Below, one piece after another: positions 22,438 to 33,810 of a stretch of DNA of 64,000 nucleotides. The notes under the pieces were generated by a model that made no database searches, was not told the DNA's origin, and saw only the letters and a list, made by a program, of their open reading frames with translations. The position numbers and the translations under genes were made by a program. The stretch's first letter is position 1, and each line of letters starts with the position of its first letter. The DNA comes from Mytilus galloprovincialis (lineage: Eukaryota > Mollusca > Bivalvia > Mytilida > Mytilidae): positions 38,530,321 through 38,594,320 of the forward strand of contig NC_134851.1 of assembly GCF_965363235.1 (NCBI RefSeq), read 5' to 3'.

Positions 22438-22589
22438 TGTATATATCATTCATAATGAGGATTATTATATTGTTATCAGTTTTTTATTTGTGAAAGGATG
22501 AAAACAAAGAATTGCTTATATATGAATAATGTGATGCCGTTTCCTGTCTGCGTGCGCTTAATTTTTCGTAAACAACTATTTTTTTAACC

Positions 22590-22945
22590 TAAAGATAAGA
22601 AGCTGTGGTATGATGGCCAATGAGACAACTATTTACCTCAATCGATTTATGACTTTTGAACAGTGTAGAAGAACAATAACAATCAGCAGAAAAGGGCTTA
22701 ATTCATCAGATAGTATAAAGACGAAAAAAAAATAACATAAACACATCACTGACAACAAAACAAACGTAAAGATCTACGAATACTCACAGTTAATGACCGA
22801 TAATTCAAAGCCAATAATAACTAAAAAAATTAATCTGCCATCAAAGACTAAATATCAATCAGTACACTATCAACATCCATTGTTTGAAGCGTAATGACGT
22901 CATTAACAGTCAGATTCAAATAACACGTCCTTGTGCCAACAAATA
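22590..22945 (+). repeat. SINE-like repeats in the 3' flank of copy 3
   Basis: Starts AAGCTGTGGTATGATGGCCA ATGAGACAAC and runs into the AGGGCTTAATTCATCAGATA block shared with the 3' flanks of copies 1 and 2. Confidence 0.6.
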
Positions 22946-23500
22946 GGTACCTACAAATATATTGGCTCTCAATAAGGACGACTTCAGTATGCACACTAAC
23001 GAGATTTATTCTGCCGAACTGACTTTAAATAAATCTATTACAAACAATGGACACTGTTCTTTCCTAGATCTTGATATCTATATCTTAACGGGAAGCCTAA
23101 TTTCAAAATGTATGACAATATGGATGATTTTTCATGTCATACTGTTTATTATTAATTTTATGGTTTTGACAAATTTTTCAATGCGCTCGTATTTGTAAAA
23201 AGGTGTTTTATTTAATCGAAGGTAATATCTGTATTATTGAAAACTTATAACAACAGGGTTTTCGATATTACAAACTAGATTTCATCATCGGTTCAAGGAC
23301 ATTGTTAGTAAATATAAATCAACATGCAGACATAATTTACATTTAGGTTTCTCACTTCCAATCTTTTAATGTTTATATTCTTTACAAAGGCATTCACCTG
23401 TAAAGCTTACCGAACCTTTAAACAGACTTTTTTTAAAGAACATATATAGTTACGACACTGTTGTCAGGTCATTAATGATTTTAAAAAAACCCCGACAATT
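22946..23500 (+). mobile_element. Penelope-like RT fragment, second subfamily
   Basis: Plus strand. DDFSMHTNEIY at ~22980 and CSFLDLDIYI at ~23060, then further pieces to ~23490 (YDTVV-like near 23450), match the order of RT C-terminal motifs in this family. The piece is clearly diverged from the 6011-6613 type. Broken. Confidence 0.6.
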
Positions 23501-24290
23501 TCACATGTGAAATAAACGTGGTTATTTCACTCTCTGACGTCATACAACAATAAGCGTTGTCAAGACGTTGATAACGGCGGATCAAAACAAATTGTGAATG
23601 CGTAGAAAAAAGATATAGTTCCTTGTATGTTTTACATTAATTTCTTTAAAAAAAAACATTTGCCAATGTAATAAAAAGAGTAACTAATTAAAGAATTCAA
23701 ATATCGAAAAATATTCAACTCGTGACCGAACAACACTAATAATTAAATACCACATGTTACTTTTCACTGCTTCACATGATGTACTAATTGCATAAGTGAA
23801 TTCATATTCAGAAAGTAAAATATCAAAAGTACCGACCTCCAAGGAAAACTTAATTCAGAAAGTCCCTTGTTAAGGAGCAAACTCGAAAGCTCAAACACAT
23901 CAAACGAAGTTAAAACGGCTGTTTTATATCTGACTTGGTACATATATTATTTATATAGAATGTGGAATATTATACCTAATTTTGCAGCTATCTAAACCTC
24001 TCACTTGTATGATAACAACATAACTGATGGAAGCATAAGCTAAATCAAGAAAAATATTACCTGAAATGGACTAAACAGTAAAGATTAATAATTTACAAAG
24101 ACAAATAAAACACTATTACTATAAGCAGTTATAAAATTTTGATGAAATGCATCGTCAGTATCCAGAGTCTATATATAAAGACTGTCATGTATCATTTGTA
24201 AAGTTGATACTGAATATTTAAAAACTCGGGCGGGTTTAACATGTTTTTTGAGACCCCAACCCTCCCCTGGTAATTTATTATATTAATTAA
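23501..24290. other. Spacer with one dispersed repeat
   Basis: ~23800-24030 carries the mussel repeat with GAAAGTCCCTTGTTAAGGAG and AAGCTCAAACACATCAAACG. No gene recognised. Confidence 0.5.
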
Positions 24291-24293
24291 GAA

Positions 24294-24431
24294 TTGAATG
24301 CTTCTTTTTGTAACTTCATTGGGATGTAAAAGCATTGACCGAAGTACATTTTGTATGAAGCGCGGAAGCTAAAAATGTGCGCACGGTCAACGCTTTTTCA
24401 ACCCTTTGAAGTTACAAAAAGAAGCATTCAA
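24294..24431. mobile_element. Foldback (hairpin) repeat
   Basis: The 25-bp arms are exact complements: the left arm starts TTGAATGCTTCTTTTTGTAA and the right arm ends AAAAAGAAGCATTCAA. The interior is itself weakly inverted (AAAGCATTGACCG against CGGTCAACGCTTT). No coding capacity. A diverged relative may lie in the copy 3 intron at ~18870-18990. Confidence 0.75.
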
Positions 24432-25535
24432 TACTTATAATTACATTTTTTTTAGCTAGGATCATGAAAACACGATTTTTACCAAGTTTTTATTCAATTT
24501 ACCTGTGCACTTTATTGTCGTACCTAGAGGTTATCATGAATGATAAGTTTTGATGTGTAATGCAATTGCTTACGGAATGACACGTGATGTGCAGTTAGCC
24601 AATCAGAATAACGTATTATAATGAATCATACATCTAATGTAATTATTAAAAAACATAACCATAACTCTGTTAATTCCAAAATTAAGACGTTTAAGTGTGT
24701 TTTCTGGTAATCCAATACGGATGAAAAAAATTCAATTAACATTTTATTGCAATCACTGAGAGTTAACCAATCAAATTTGTATCTCTTTTCCCTATTTACA
24801 AGCTTTAGTAACCATGTAATCTCGAAGTTCCAAAATGTTCCAAAATGTTGCATATAAACAACACATAAAACAATAATCGTGCTTGAAACGCCAAAGATAT
24901 ATGTCTTTGACCAAGAAACTTTTTACGGCAATGAAATGTAGGATTAATTTTTTACAACAGTCAAAGATTCTTTTTTACCCTGTTTTATTTGCAACTAGAA
25001 TTGCTGACTATGATTTTGTGGTATAACATCTACACACTAAGGTGATAATATCAACCGATGAGACATCAGGCAATTCTAATTGAACCATAAGAAGTCACCA
25101 AACTCATTAATTATTGGTAATGTATATTGTCCTAACCCTTAAAATCGACCGTGTTTGGCATGACAAACCATGTTGTCAGTATGAACAATACAGACATTGA
25201 AAAAGTAAAAATACTCAAGGAAGGACTCTTAGAACTGAGACAAGATCAACATAAACATTATCTAAACAACACTAGGAATGGTTGCAGGGGACACCAGAAG
25301 GAAAAAATGATCATGTTCCTTATTAAGCAACCGTCGTGTTATTTTTGTGAGTACAATATATTATATTTTCCTTAGCCCTGTACTGAGAAGTATTTTCTAC
25401 GCTGTGATATGTAACTTTTTTTTTTTTAAAACGCAGCATTTATAGGAATGAGATATAACAATAAATAAGATGAAGACAAGCACCGGAAACCTATATACTG
25501 AGGACAAAAATTGTCATTATAATTTCACTTTAATC
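24432..25535. other. Spacer, repeats, no gene recognised
   Basis: ~24700-24950 (GAGAGTTAACCAATCAAATT, then GAAATGTAGGATTAA) recurs at ~62050-62260. ~25040-25120 recurs at ~35215-35270 (GATGAGRCATCAGSCAATTCT). A 74-codon plus-strand ORF at 25151-25375 has no recognised similarity and no family or splice evidence, so it is not called. Confidence 0.45.
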
Positions 25536-25539
25536 CTAG

Positions 25540-25860
25540 CGAGGTGCCGTTCTATAAATGATGGCGTCCGTATAATTCTAAAAGGGATGAATTAAATTCA
25601 CAACCCGGTACTCTTGATTCGATTGATTTCTTGTGAGTTACAACTTCAAACAGGATATCATGATAGGAAATAATAGCTAAAGAATATCGTATTAGCTGGG
25701 AGACATTAGTTTCATAATTTGTGGGGAATGTTGCTTCTTCGAAATGAAAAATTCACAATTGATATAACTAAAAAGGACTCTTTGGTCGTAAAGTTTATTT
25801 TTCTTAAACTGACCCTCATTGTAAGAAAAGAGGTGAACACATTTTAACGGTATGTGCGTT
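25540..25860 (-). mobile_element. Penelope-like RT fragment
   Basis: Minus strand. GATGGCGTCCGTATAATTC corresponds to the FYGRHH-type segment, and the stretch to ~25850 matches the reverse complement of the element at 6040-6300 (for example CAGGATATCATGATAGGAAA TAATAGC). Broken. Confidence 0.6.
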
Positions 25861-26790
25861 TATCCAGATTATTCATACGTTCCATTATTCAGCGATAAAA
25901 TACCATATATGCAGCGAAATGTGATGTTAAAGGATAATGACGGCTTATTTTCATTCTTAGAAGCTCATTTATACAGTCAGCTTCATACGAATAAAGTAAC
26001 ACACCCGAAGCGCAGGTAGTGCTCATATGAATTCGAATTGGTTTTTGAGAAATACTACCTCCAGTAGTATCAAATGTGTTGATACTTTATAAATCAAGCA
26101 TTTTTAGAATAGTATACATTTATTTTTACATATGATCTAGTACGATCTTTCCTTAAGAAAATATTTTTGTTTCAACGATGGTTGTTCACACTATGAAACA
26201 AAGCCCAATTGATTCATCCAATTTTTCTTTAAGTTTGGAATAAGGAACACTTATGTAAAATGTACAAAGATAGATATTTTAAATACTAATGAGAGGGAAG
26301 GTCAAAAGAGATGAAGTAACGAAAACATTTTGAGCCGTTATGATTTTTTTTTAATTTTTAATTTTCAATTAAAACTTATTTCTTATGAACTAAAAACTTC
26401 TACTCACATAACCTCCTTTCAGTGACAAAATGTATATGTAGAACAAAAACCTACATATAGAACAGTCTTGTTTATGTGATTTTTACAAAAGTATCATGTT
26501 TTATAATTAGCAATAAGATTAGTTGTTTCAAACAATATGTATTGAATACATTAAATCAGAATAATATCTGAAATTTTACTGAAGCAATTTTTTTGTTCTT
26601 CCTTCGCCGGGATTGCACTCATCAATGCTTATGATATTGAGATATCGAAACAACATCTCCTGTACTGTACTTATTTTAAGGTATTAGTTAAATTTCAGTT
26701 CAAACATGCACGTTGAAGGATGACAATAATTAAATAAAGGCAACAGTAGTATACCGCTGTTCAAAATTCATAAATCGATTGTGAAAAACA
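25861..26790. other. AT-rich spacer, nothing recognised
   Basis: No ORF with coding character, no repeat I can name, no RNA gene signature. Confidence 0.5.
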
Positions 26791-26794
26791 AATC

Positions 26795-27110
26795 CAGGTT
26801 ACAAAATAAAACTGAGGGAAACGTATCAAATATGAGAGAACAACGACATAACAGAGACACAACACCGAAATGTACTACACACAGAAACGAGCTGTAATGT
26901 CACAATGGCCGTTTTCCTGACTTGGTACAGGGCATTTTATGACAAAAATGGTGGGTTGAACCTGGTTTTGTCGCATGCCAAACCTCCCGCTTTAATGGGA
27001 AAAACATCATTATTATCAAGAAGAATTCATAGTTCTGCAAACAGTAAATTTTATAAAATGACTTTATGATAGATATACATACTTTAACTGCAGTGGTGAC
27101 TAGCTATAGA
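26795..27110 (+). repeat. Dispersed mussel repeat (CTTGGTACAGG type)
   Basis: Contains ACAACGACATAACAGAGACA C, TTTTCCTGACTTGGTACAGG and GGTGGGTTGAACCTGGTTTT. Related sequence occurs at ~38020-38240, ~48780-49000 and, reversed, ~58095-58280. Confidence 0.6.
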
Positions 27111-27620
27111 ATAAAAACGAATACATTACAAAATCACAGCCATGTTAGCCATTGTCAATGCAACGCCCAAAGTGACGTCACATTTAAATTTCTAAAACGT
27201 GTTCCGAAAATTAAGAAAGAATTTGGATGAAATTCAAGATTAGATTTGTATGACTTATCTTACTTATATCAATAACAGTTAAAATTATAACACTAATTTA
27301 TATTCAATTGTAGTAGTAATAAGATAAGTAATTGTATTATCTAGCTTTGTGGGTATTTCTTGTTATCAAACTGCAAACCAAATATATCGTGTAAATTTCG
27401 TTGTTCCAAAATTAAATCTACCAAATAAACTGGATAAGTAGTTATCCCCAACACAACACACGAATATAACAGAAAAAAATGCGATGACAACAATAAACAC
27501 AACATCAAAACCCAACAAATTAATTTGGGATGTAAAAGTACCGTGCCACGTCTTAAAGCAATACGAATATACACTCAGCAAAACAGTCACTTTCGGGAAT
27601 AAGTCACGTTCGGTAATAAA
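27111..27620. other. Spacer, nothing recognised
   Basis: Short overlapping ORFs on both strands without similarity or codon bias that I can recognise. Confidence 0.45.
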
Positions 27621-27624
27621 AAGA

Positions 27625-28110
27625 TCAGAAGACGTAATGACAAATCACAATATAACACGTGGTAAAAATGTCCATAGATAGTTTGGACAAAGATACATCG
27701 TATGGATCAACCCATTCGTGATGGTGTCCGTAAAATTTACGGAGTGTCATTTTTAAACTGTCCTCCTCATAACTTTGTTGGAGCAGTCTCTGTGGTAGGA
27801 GCACACTCCTGTATATGAAGTCTGTATAGTGAGAACATGCACGTGAATAACGTATTAATTGTGATATGTAAACACCATACGTAGGGGCAGAGGGTATGTT
27901 ACTGCTGAGAAATGGGAAATTGATATTTGGGAAGTTGAAATCATCCCGTTTATTATAGATTTTCGTGTGAAGTCGTCCATCAGTGTCAATATTGAGGAAA
28001 AGATCAAGGTATGAAGCAGTCATTCTAGTATCAGTAGTATCCTTAATTTCAAGTTCATTGGGATCCATGAGATGCAAGTATTGGCTGGGATTAATTTGAT
28101 TGTGGGTCAA
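27625..28110 (-). mobile_element. Penelope-like RT fragment, longest open piece
   Basis: Minus strand, open for 161 codons. Motifs in order: ELEIKDTTDT, ASYLDLFLNIDTDGRL, YNKRDDFNF, NINFPFLSSNIPSAPTYGVY, ISQLIRYSRACSHY, LRKFYGHHHEWVD. This is the C-terminal RT half only. The N-terminal half and the 3' tail are missing. It stops right at the 5' flank of copy 4. It appears younger than the other pieces because the frame is still open. Confidence 0.8.
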
Positions 28111-28309
28111 AAGGCTTTATATGTAGATAATTACAATTTAAACAACTTCAAACTATGTATTCATTGACGTTTATGAATGAAGGAATCTATGGGAATATGC
28201 AGTAGATGTCAATGAACAAAAATACTCAATGAAAAACACATGTTATATTATGAATCCTAACAAGGTAGTTGTGTAAGTTAGAGTGTTAGTTTTATGATGT
28301 TGAAAAGAT
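28111..28309 (+). other. Distal 5' flank of copy 4
   Basis: GGCTTTATATGTAGATAATTAC matches the first 20 bases of the same block at ~35873 (copy 5) and ~46275 (copy 6). Confidence 0.5.
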
Positions 28310-28482
28310 GTATTGTATGACAAATATGTGTCAGACATGGCTATCGTGTAATAACGATCACACAAATTTGATGAAATATCTGTCCATGCATAATTTTAAT
28401 AAAACATATGTTTTATTACATAATAATCTTGATGAGCAAAAATTATAGATTGCATAAAAAGGCAAATGATTGTTCAAACAAT
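28310..28482 (+). promoter_or_regulatory. Promoter of copy 4
   Basis: CAGACATGGCTATCGTG (28332), an exact 22-bp palindrome at 28397-28418 (TAATAAAACAT followed by its complement), TTACATAA just after it (28416-28423), and a weaker TATA box CATAAAAAGG at 28453-28462. The TATA change may lower output. Confidence 0.7.
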
Positions 28483-28539
28483 TGCAGATCTTTCTTTGGC
28501 TATCCATCGATACTAACTTGCCACCTAGTTAAACCTCAG
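28483..28539 (+). other. Non-coding exon 1 of copy 4
   Basis: GCAGATCTTTCTTTGGC...CTTGCCACCTAG...CCTCAG ending in a consensus donor (GTAAGAAAG at 28540). Confidence 0.65.
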
Positions 28540-30110
28540 GTAAGAAAGAAATTAACTTAATTTGAGACTTCATTATACCATATACATTAGAAAAGTGCGT
28601 TTTTCACCGAGAAAGCAAATACGTATTAAGTTGGTGTATTATGATAAAAGTAAAATTTTAAAATGTAAAACATTTTAGGATTAAAGAAAATAATTACATA
28701 CTGATAACGAATTTCTCAAATATATTCTTTAATGTTGTACATACACTACAGCATATACAGGAAGATAACTCTATAGAATTCAACTGACCGATTTATTCAC
28801 GTTCTGTTATAAAAGAAATATGAAGCTGCTCAATGAACACAATTAGTGTTTGATAAACTGCTTTATAGCCATTAACATTTCTCGATTAAGTCTGTGGTTA
28901 ACGTTTTTTGAAATTTATATTTTTTTGACAAAGGGTCACAAACATTTCTAGAAATATTAAACAGCTTTTTTATCAGTCAAGGTATTTGATACCTTTGTCT
29001 AGTCTTTTGCTCATATTTTATTAAAGTTTGGAAAAACTTATTATTTTTTTTTATATACAATTAAAGTATCACCCTATCTCTTTTTCTTTATAAAAATGAT
29101 GTGCTGACCACATAAATTTCTTTAGACATTTTTTGGCGTGCTTTAAAGTTATACTTGATGCTCAGTTTGATTCATTTCTGTCTTTACATTTTGCATACTA
29201 ATTATCCAGTTTAGTTGACTTAAGAGGCATGTAACGATCGTTATAAATACAATAAAACAATTAGTTTTGTTGTCAGATACCTTAATCGATACATATATTT
29301 ATAGACGTTTAGTTCACGATTAACTACGCTTATATTTTATTTAAACGACCTATACCTTTACTATCCTTTTTGATCTTATACCAACTCACGTATCAAGTAT
29401 GAAATCAACTTTGGTTTTGATTGTTCCTGATTAAGATAAATCAAAAGAGCACGTATGTATTCATATTTGGGTTTGATTTTTCCTAAATGAGTTTAAAAAG
29501 GAAGAGCACTTCGGATGCACGACCAATTTGAAAAAAAACTAGTAAACACTTATTTCATTTTTGAATATGCAAGTCTTTCCATTTTTATTCATATTGATAT
29601 GATCATAATAATTGCAATAATGGCAGTCTGTTTATGATTTATTGCACAAAGTTTTGTATTTGATTGTCAAAATGAGTATTTACCTATACAATTTACAATT
29701 ACTAATATAACGTAAACACTTAATTAATTGATCGCTTCAAAACAGCATGATATTTTTATTTGAATATCAAATGAAATTAACACTTTATTGTGCGATCCCA
29801 ACGTTTTTCTTGATTTATCTTTACGTTAAATGCTCAAACTCAAGCAAGGTCAATACAACCATCTGTTACAAAAACCTTATTTTTGAAAATCACCTGTCTT
29901 CATTACATCAATCGGCTATCCTCGGGTGACTCCGCTATTCTCTTCGAGGTACGGCATCGACCGAGTTGTGACGAATGTTCATTACATATCATTAGATATT
30001 AGATTTAGAGAAAAAATATATCTCAAACGTTAAGCTAATTGTTTAATAAAAAAACAATGCATGCATTAATTATATATTCCAGTTATAATACGTACTGCTT
30101 GTTTTTTCAG
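28540..30110 (+). other. Intron 1 of copy 4
   Basis: 1,571 bp, the shortest intron of the set. It is homologous to the copy 5 intron over long stretches (TTAGTGTTTGATAAACTGCT at ~28843 and ~36553). Acceptor TTTTTTCAG ends at 30110. A 60-codon ORF at 29747 has no support as a gene. Confidence 0.6.
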
Positions 30111-30129
30111 GTTTTGTCGACTCTCAAAC

Positions 30130-30849
30130 ATGGCTTCATTTTTCGTGCTAACAACTGTAGCCATATTGGCTGGCGTTAATGCCTATGGAATGAAAAAGAT
30201 GCCACCGCCAATGGAAATGATGCCAATGAAGCCTATGATGCCAATGGAAATGATGCCAATGGAAATGATGGGCGGTATGGGCGGTAAAGGTGGAATAATG
30301 GAAATGATGCCAATGATGGAAATGAAGGGTAAAATGATGGAAATGATGGAAATGAAAGAAATGATGGACATGATGAAAATGAAAGAAATGATGGAGATGA
30401 AAGGGAAGATGGAAATGATGGACATGATGAAACCTGATATGCCAATGCCAATGCCAATGGGAATGATGGACATGATGAAACCAGATATGTCAATGCCAAT
30501 GCCAATGGGAATGATGGAAATGATGAAACCTGATATGCCAATGCCAATGAAAATGATGAAAATGATGGACATGATGAAACCAGATATGCCAATGCCAATG
30601 CCAATGGGAATGATGGACATGATGAAACCAGATATGCCAATGCCAATGAAAATGATGAAAATGATGGACATGATGAAACCAGATATGCCAATGCCAATGG
30701 GAATGATGGACATGATGAAACCAGATATGCCAATGCCAATGGGAATGATGGACATGATGAAACCTGAAATGCCAATGCCAATGAAAATGATGAAAATGAT
30801 GGACATGATGAAACCAGATATGCCAATGAAAATGAAAATGATGAAATGA
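30130..30849 (+). CDS. Met-rich secreted repeat protein, copy 4 (C-terminally truncated, 239 aa)
   Basis: Starts with the family signal peptide (ASFFVLTTVAILAGVNA) and the MKKMPPPMEMM type N-terminus. Only one Gly-rich repeat follows (MMGGMGGKGG), then the linker (~residues 57-98) and ten KPD/KPE repeats. It ends MKMKMMK at a TGA (30847-30849). In paralogues this point reads ATGATGAAAATGATGG; here one A of the AAAA run is missing, so the next ATGATG is read as TGATGG and terminates at once. The reading frame resumes one base off at 30846 and stays open to the usual KKGVY. Either a real frameshift allele or an assembly error in a homopolymer. Otherwise as copy 2. Confidence 0.8.
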   Translation: MASFFVLTTVAILAGVNAYGMKKMPPPMEMMPMKPMMPMEMMPMEMMGGMGGKGGIMEMMPMMEMKGKMMEMMEMKEMMDMMKMKEMMEMKGKMEMMDMMKPDMPMPMPMGMMDMMKPDMSMPMPMGMMEMMKPDMPMPMKMMKMMDMMKPDMPMPMPMGMMDMMKPDMPMPMKMMKMMDMMKPDMPMPMGMMDMMKPDMPMPMGMMDMMKPEMPMPMKMMKMMDMMKPDMPMKMKMMK

Positions 30850-31109
30850 TGGACATGATGAAACCTGATATGCCAATGCCAATGAAAATGATGAAAATGA
30901 TGAAAATGATGGACATGATGAAACCTGATATGCCAATGCCAATGAAAATGATGAAAATGATGGACATGATGAAACCTGATATGCCAATGCCAATGAAAAT
31001 GAAAATGATGGAAATGATGAAACCTGATATGCCAATGCCAATGCCAATGATGGAAATGATGAAACCTGATATGCCAATGCCAATGTCAATGAAGAAAGGA
31101 GTATATTAA
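30850..31109 (+). other. Out-of-frame remainder of copy 4
   Basis: Open in the frame starting at 30846. It has about six more MMDMMKPDMPMPMKMM repeats and ends MSMKKGVY with TAA at 31107-31109, exactly like intact copies. No new lesions accumulated here, so the frameshift is recent or artefactual. Confidence 0.75.
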
Positions 31110-31178
31110 ACAATGAGTTGCCATACTGATGAATATTTACATATTATATAGATCTTAAACAGTTGTAGATAAGTTGCA

Positions 31179-31184
31179 AATAAA
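31179..31184 (+). terminator. Poly(A) signal of copy 4
   Basis: AATAAA about 70 bp after the original stop, in the conserved 3' UTR. Confidence 0.65.
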
Positions 31185-31329
31185 TGTATATATCATTCAT
31201 AACTAAAAATTGTTTACTGTTAGCAGTTACTAATTTGCAAAAGATTGAAAAATTTGGCACAAAGGTCCTTATGGGATTTCAGTGATACAGACGCCTGTCT
31301 TCAAGTTCTTTATATTTCGTAAAACAAAC

Positions 31330-31540
31330 CTATGAAAATAAGGAAATGTGGTATGAATCCCAATGAGACAGCTATCTACCAAAATTTAAATGAAGTGAAT
31401 GTCAGTAACTATATGCAAACGTACAACCATCAACAATGAGACAAAGAATGATAATGTACTGTCAGCTATAAAAGACCCCGACATGAACAGTTTAGTTGAA
31501 AAAATATTGACATAATATATAACAATACAATTTACGAAAA
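31330..31540 (+). repeat. SINE-like mussel repeat
   Basis: AAATGTGGTATGAATCCCAA TGAGACAGC at 31344, then GTCAGCTATAAAAGACCCCG. Same family as 33175-33400. Confidence 0.6.
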
Positions 31541-31582
31541 ACGAATTGTAAAAAAATGGGATACAGCAGTCAACATTGTTTC

Positions 31583-32004
31583 TTAATCACAATAATATAA
31601 ACAAATGTGTCTACACAAAACAGTAAAATAGCATATAGAAAAACATATGAGTAAAAATGAAAGACTAGAATGCCAAAACATGACCACAGCACAATAACAC
31701 AATGGCAGATTGCATATATATCGAGGCAAACCGAAAGGATAACACATAAATTGACTAAAAAGTATAGATTTACAAACTAATACAAATAAAGAACACCATA
31801 ACAAGTAATGAAGGTGATAAACAACCATACCATCATGTCGTATTTGTGAAGTTGAAACGGAATATTTATCAAGAATTTTTTGGTATCTTCCGATAAACTT
31901 TTCAGAAAAAGGAAAATACGTTTTTGACAAAACCCTGGTTCATCAACGTTCTTCTCAATTACAAATGACGTTTCATAAGTCCGGCTAGGTGCAACAAACT
32001 TCAA
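31583..32004 (-). mobile_element. Penelope-like RT fragment, C-terminus
   Basis: Minus strand. RTYETSFVIEKNVDEPGFCQK and EKFIGRYQKILDKYSVSTSQ occur in different frames and match the order of the family's C-terminus (a K-F-x-G-R-Y/H motif then Y-x-V-S-x-S-Q). Broken. Confidence 0.55.
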
Positions 32005-32089
32005 TACGTTAATTCAAACATTATAAATGTCAACCTTATTTTATAAGTATAAGTTATATATACTGTGAATATATGCATCTAAAAATAAG

Positions 32090-32290
32090 AAAATATACAT
32101 TTACCTTAGTTCGTTTTCTCGTTTGAATTGTTTTAAATTGTCATTTCGGGGCCTTTTATAGCAGACTATGGGATACGTGCTTTGCTCATTGTTGAAGGCC
32201 GTACGGTGACCGAAATTTGTTAATTTCTGTGTCGTTTTTGGTTTCTTGTGGAGAGTTGTCTCATAGACAATCATACCACATCTTTTTTTA
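32090..32290 (-). repeat. SINE-like mussel repeat, reverse
   Basis: TTTCTCGTTTGAATTGTTTT...GTCATTTCGGGGCC...GTGGAGAGTTGTCTCATAGA, the reverse complement of the family at 33175. Confidence 0.65.
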
Positions 32291-33165
32291 TACTTGGTAT
32301 AGGTTATTAAAAAAAATATTATGATTTTTACATAAAAAAAAGAAAGAGTTAAAAATAGTGTAATATTTTAAATCTTTTCAATTTCCTTCTTTTCATATAA
32401 TATTACAGAATTTGTATCAATAATATGTGTTCTGTGTCATATCAGCTCATGTACAAGTAAACGTGTTTTTGTTTTTGTTTTGAGTTGCAATCAGAGTAAC
32501 TAAAACCATTAAATCTCTGTAAACATTATTATTCTCAGTATACTTTTGTCAGTCGTTCAATTAATCATTATGCCAAAAACAGCGTATTTTGCTATAATTT
32601 AATTATTGAGAACAATTTCACTCTTCATACCTACTATGATGTCTATACCAAATAAAATACTAATTCCTTCCGTTCAATTCTCTTTATGTTGGTACTAAAA
32701 GATTAACTACAATATAAAAGATAAACCACACTAAATTCTACAATAAAAACTAACATTTTCTGAACCATAATACAAAATAAAAGTGCATCTATTATAACAT
32801 TGACGGTAGTAGCATACTCTTGTTCTCTTTAAAAAAAAGCAATATTATGAACATTTACGATAAATAATTGCCAAATTATCAAAGTCAAGTTTTATCAGTT
32901 TTACATCAATTAAACTCAAAATTTTTAACTATAACATGAAAGATAATTAATCTGTAATAAATAAAAGAAGCATGACATATTGGTTGACTCTAGTATTCCT
33001 TATTTTCATAATAATCAAAGATTTTCACCAATCACGTTTCGTGCAAATTTCCTGTAGGGGTTCATTAAAGTAAAGGGAAAGTAACTTTTCTTAAAACAGA
33101 ATATCACTAATTAACAAAATACAACAATAGGCAACAATGTTTTTGTTCTCAAATTTGGCCGCTAC
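32291..33165. other. AT-rich spacer, nothing recognised
   Basis: No supported gene or named repeat. Confidence 0.5.
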
Positions 33166-33169
33166 ACTT

Positions 33170-33810
33170 ACAAAAAAGAAGACGTGATAAGATTGCCAAT
33201 AAGACAACTCTCTAAAAGAGACCAAATGACACAGAAATTAACAACTGTAGGTCCCCGTACTGCCTTAGACAATTACCGAAGCCCATGAGGCATAGTCAGC
33301 TATAAAAGGCATCGAAATAAGAAATGTAAAAAAATTCAAACGAGACAACTAAATGCCTGCTTTATGTACAAAAAATGAACGAACAACAAATATGAAACGC
33401 ATAAAAAAACGATATCCACTAAACTGGTTTAACAGTACATCATAAGAACGAACTATAAAAATCAGTTGAAAAATATTTAACTCATCACATGGATACAAAT
33501 ATGAAAAGTAAACAGCGTGGACGTGGCCGGGTACTTGTATATCCAACCAACAAAAATACAATAAATACAGATCGAAGAGTACTCCAAGTTAAGCTTTAAT
33601 AACTATAATCTATTGTACAACCTTCAACCTGAAAAAAAAACCCATACCGTGAAGCACGCTATATATCCAGCAGAGCTAAAAAATTGTTAAACAACACGAC
33701 CGGGAAAACTAATGGCTTGTTTTATAAACAAAATAATGAACGACAGTTATACATGACGTACATCACCTAACAACAACTTCTGAATTACAGGCGGCTGATT
33801 TGTGACAGGG
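33170..33810 (+). repeat. Two SINE-like mussel repeats in tandem
   Basis: The first (33175-33420) has AGAAGACGTGATAAGATTGC CAATAAGACAAC, GTCAGCTATAAAAGGC and a CAACAAATATGAAACGC end. The second (33600-33810) has the same order from CCATACCGTGAAGC to CTGAATTACAGGCGGCTGA. Both are diverged. Confidence 0.6.

Noticed and set aside
25151-25375. 74-codon plus-strand ORF
   Set aside because: Lacks similarity, signal peptide and splice context. ORFs of this length are expected by chance here.
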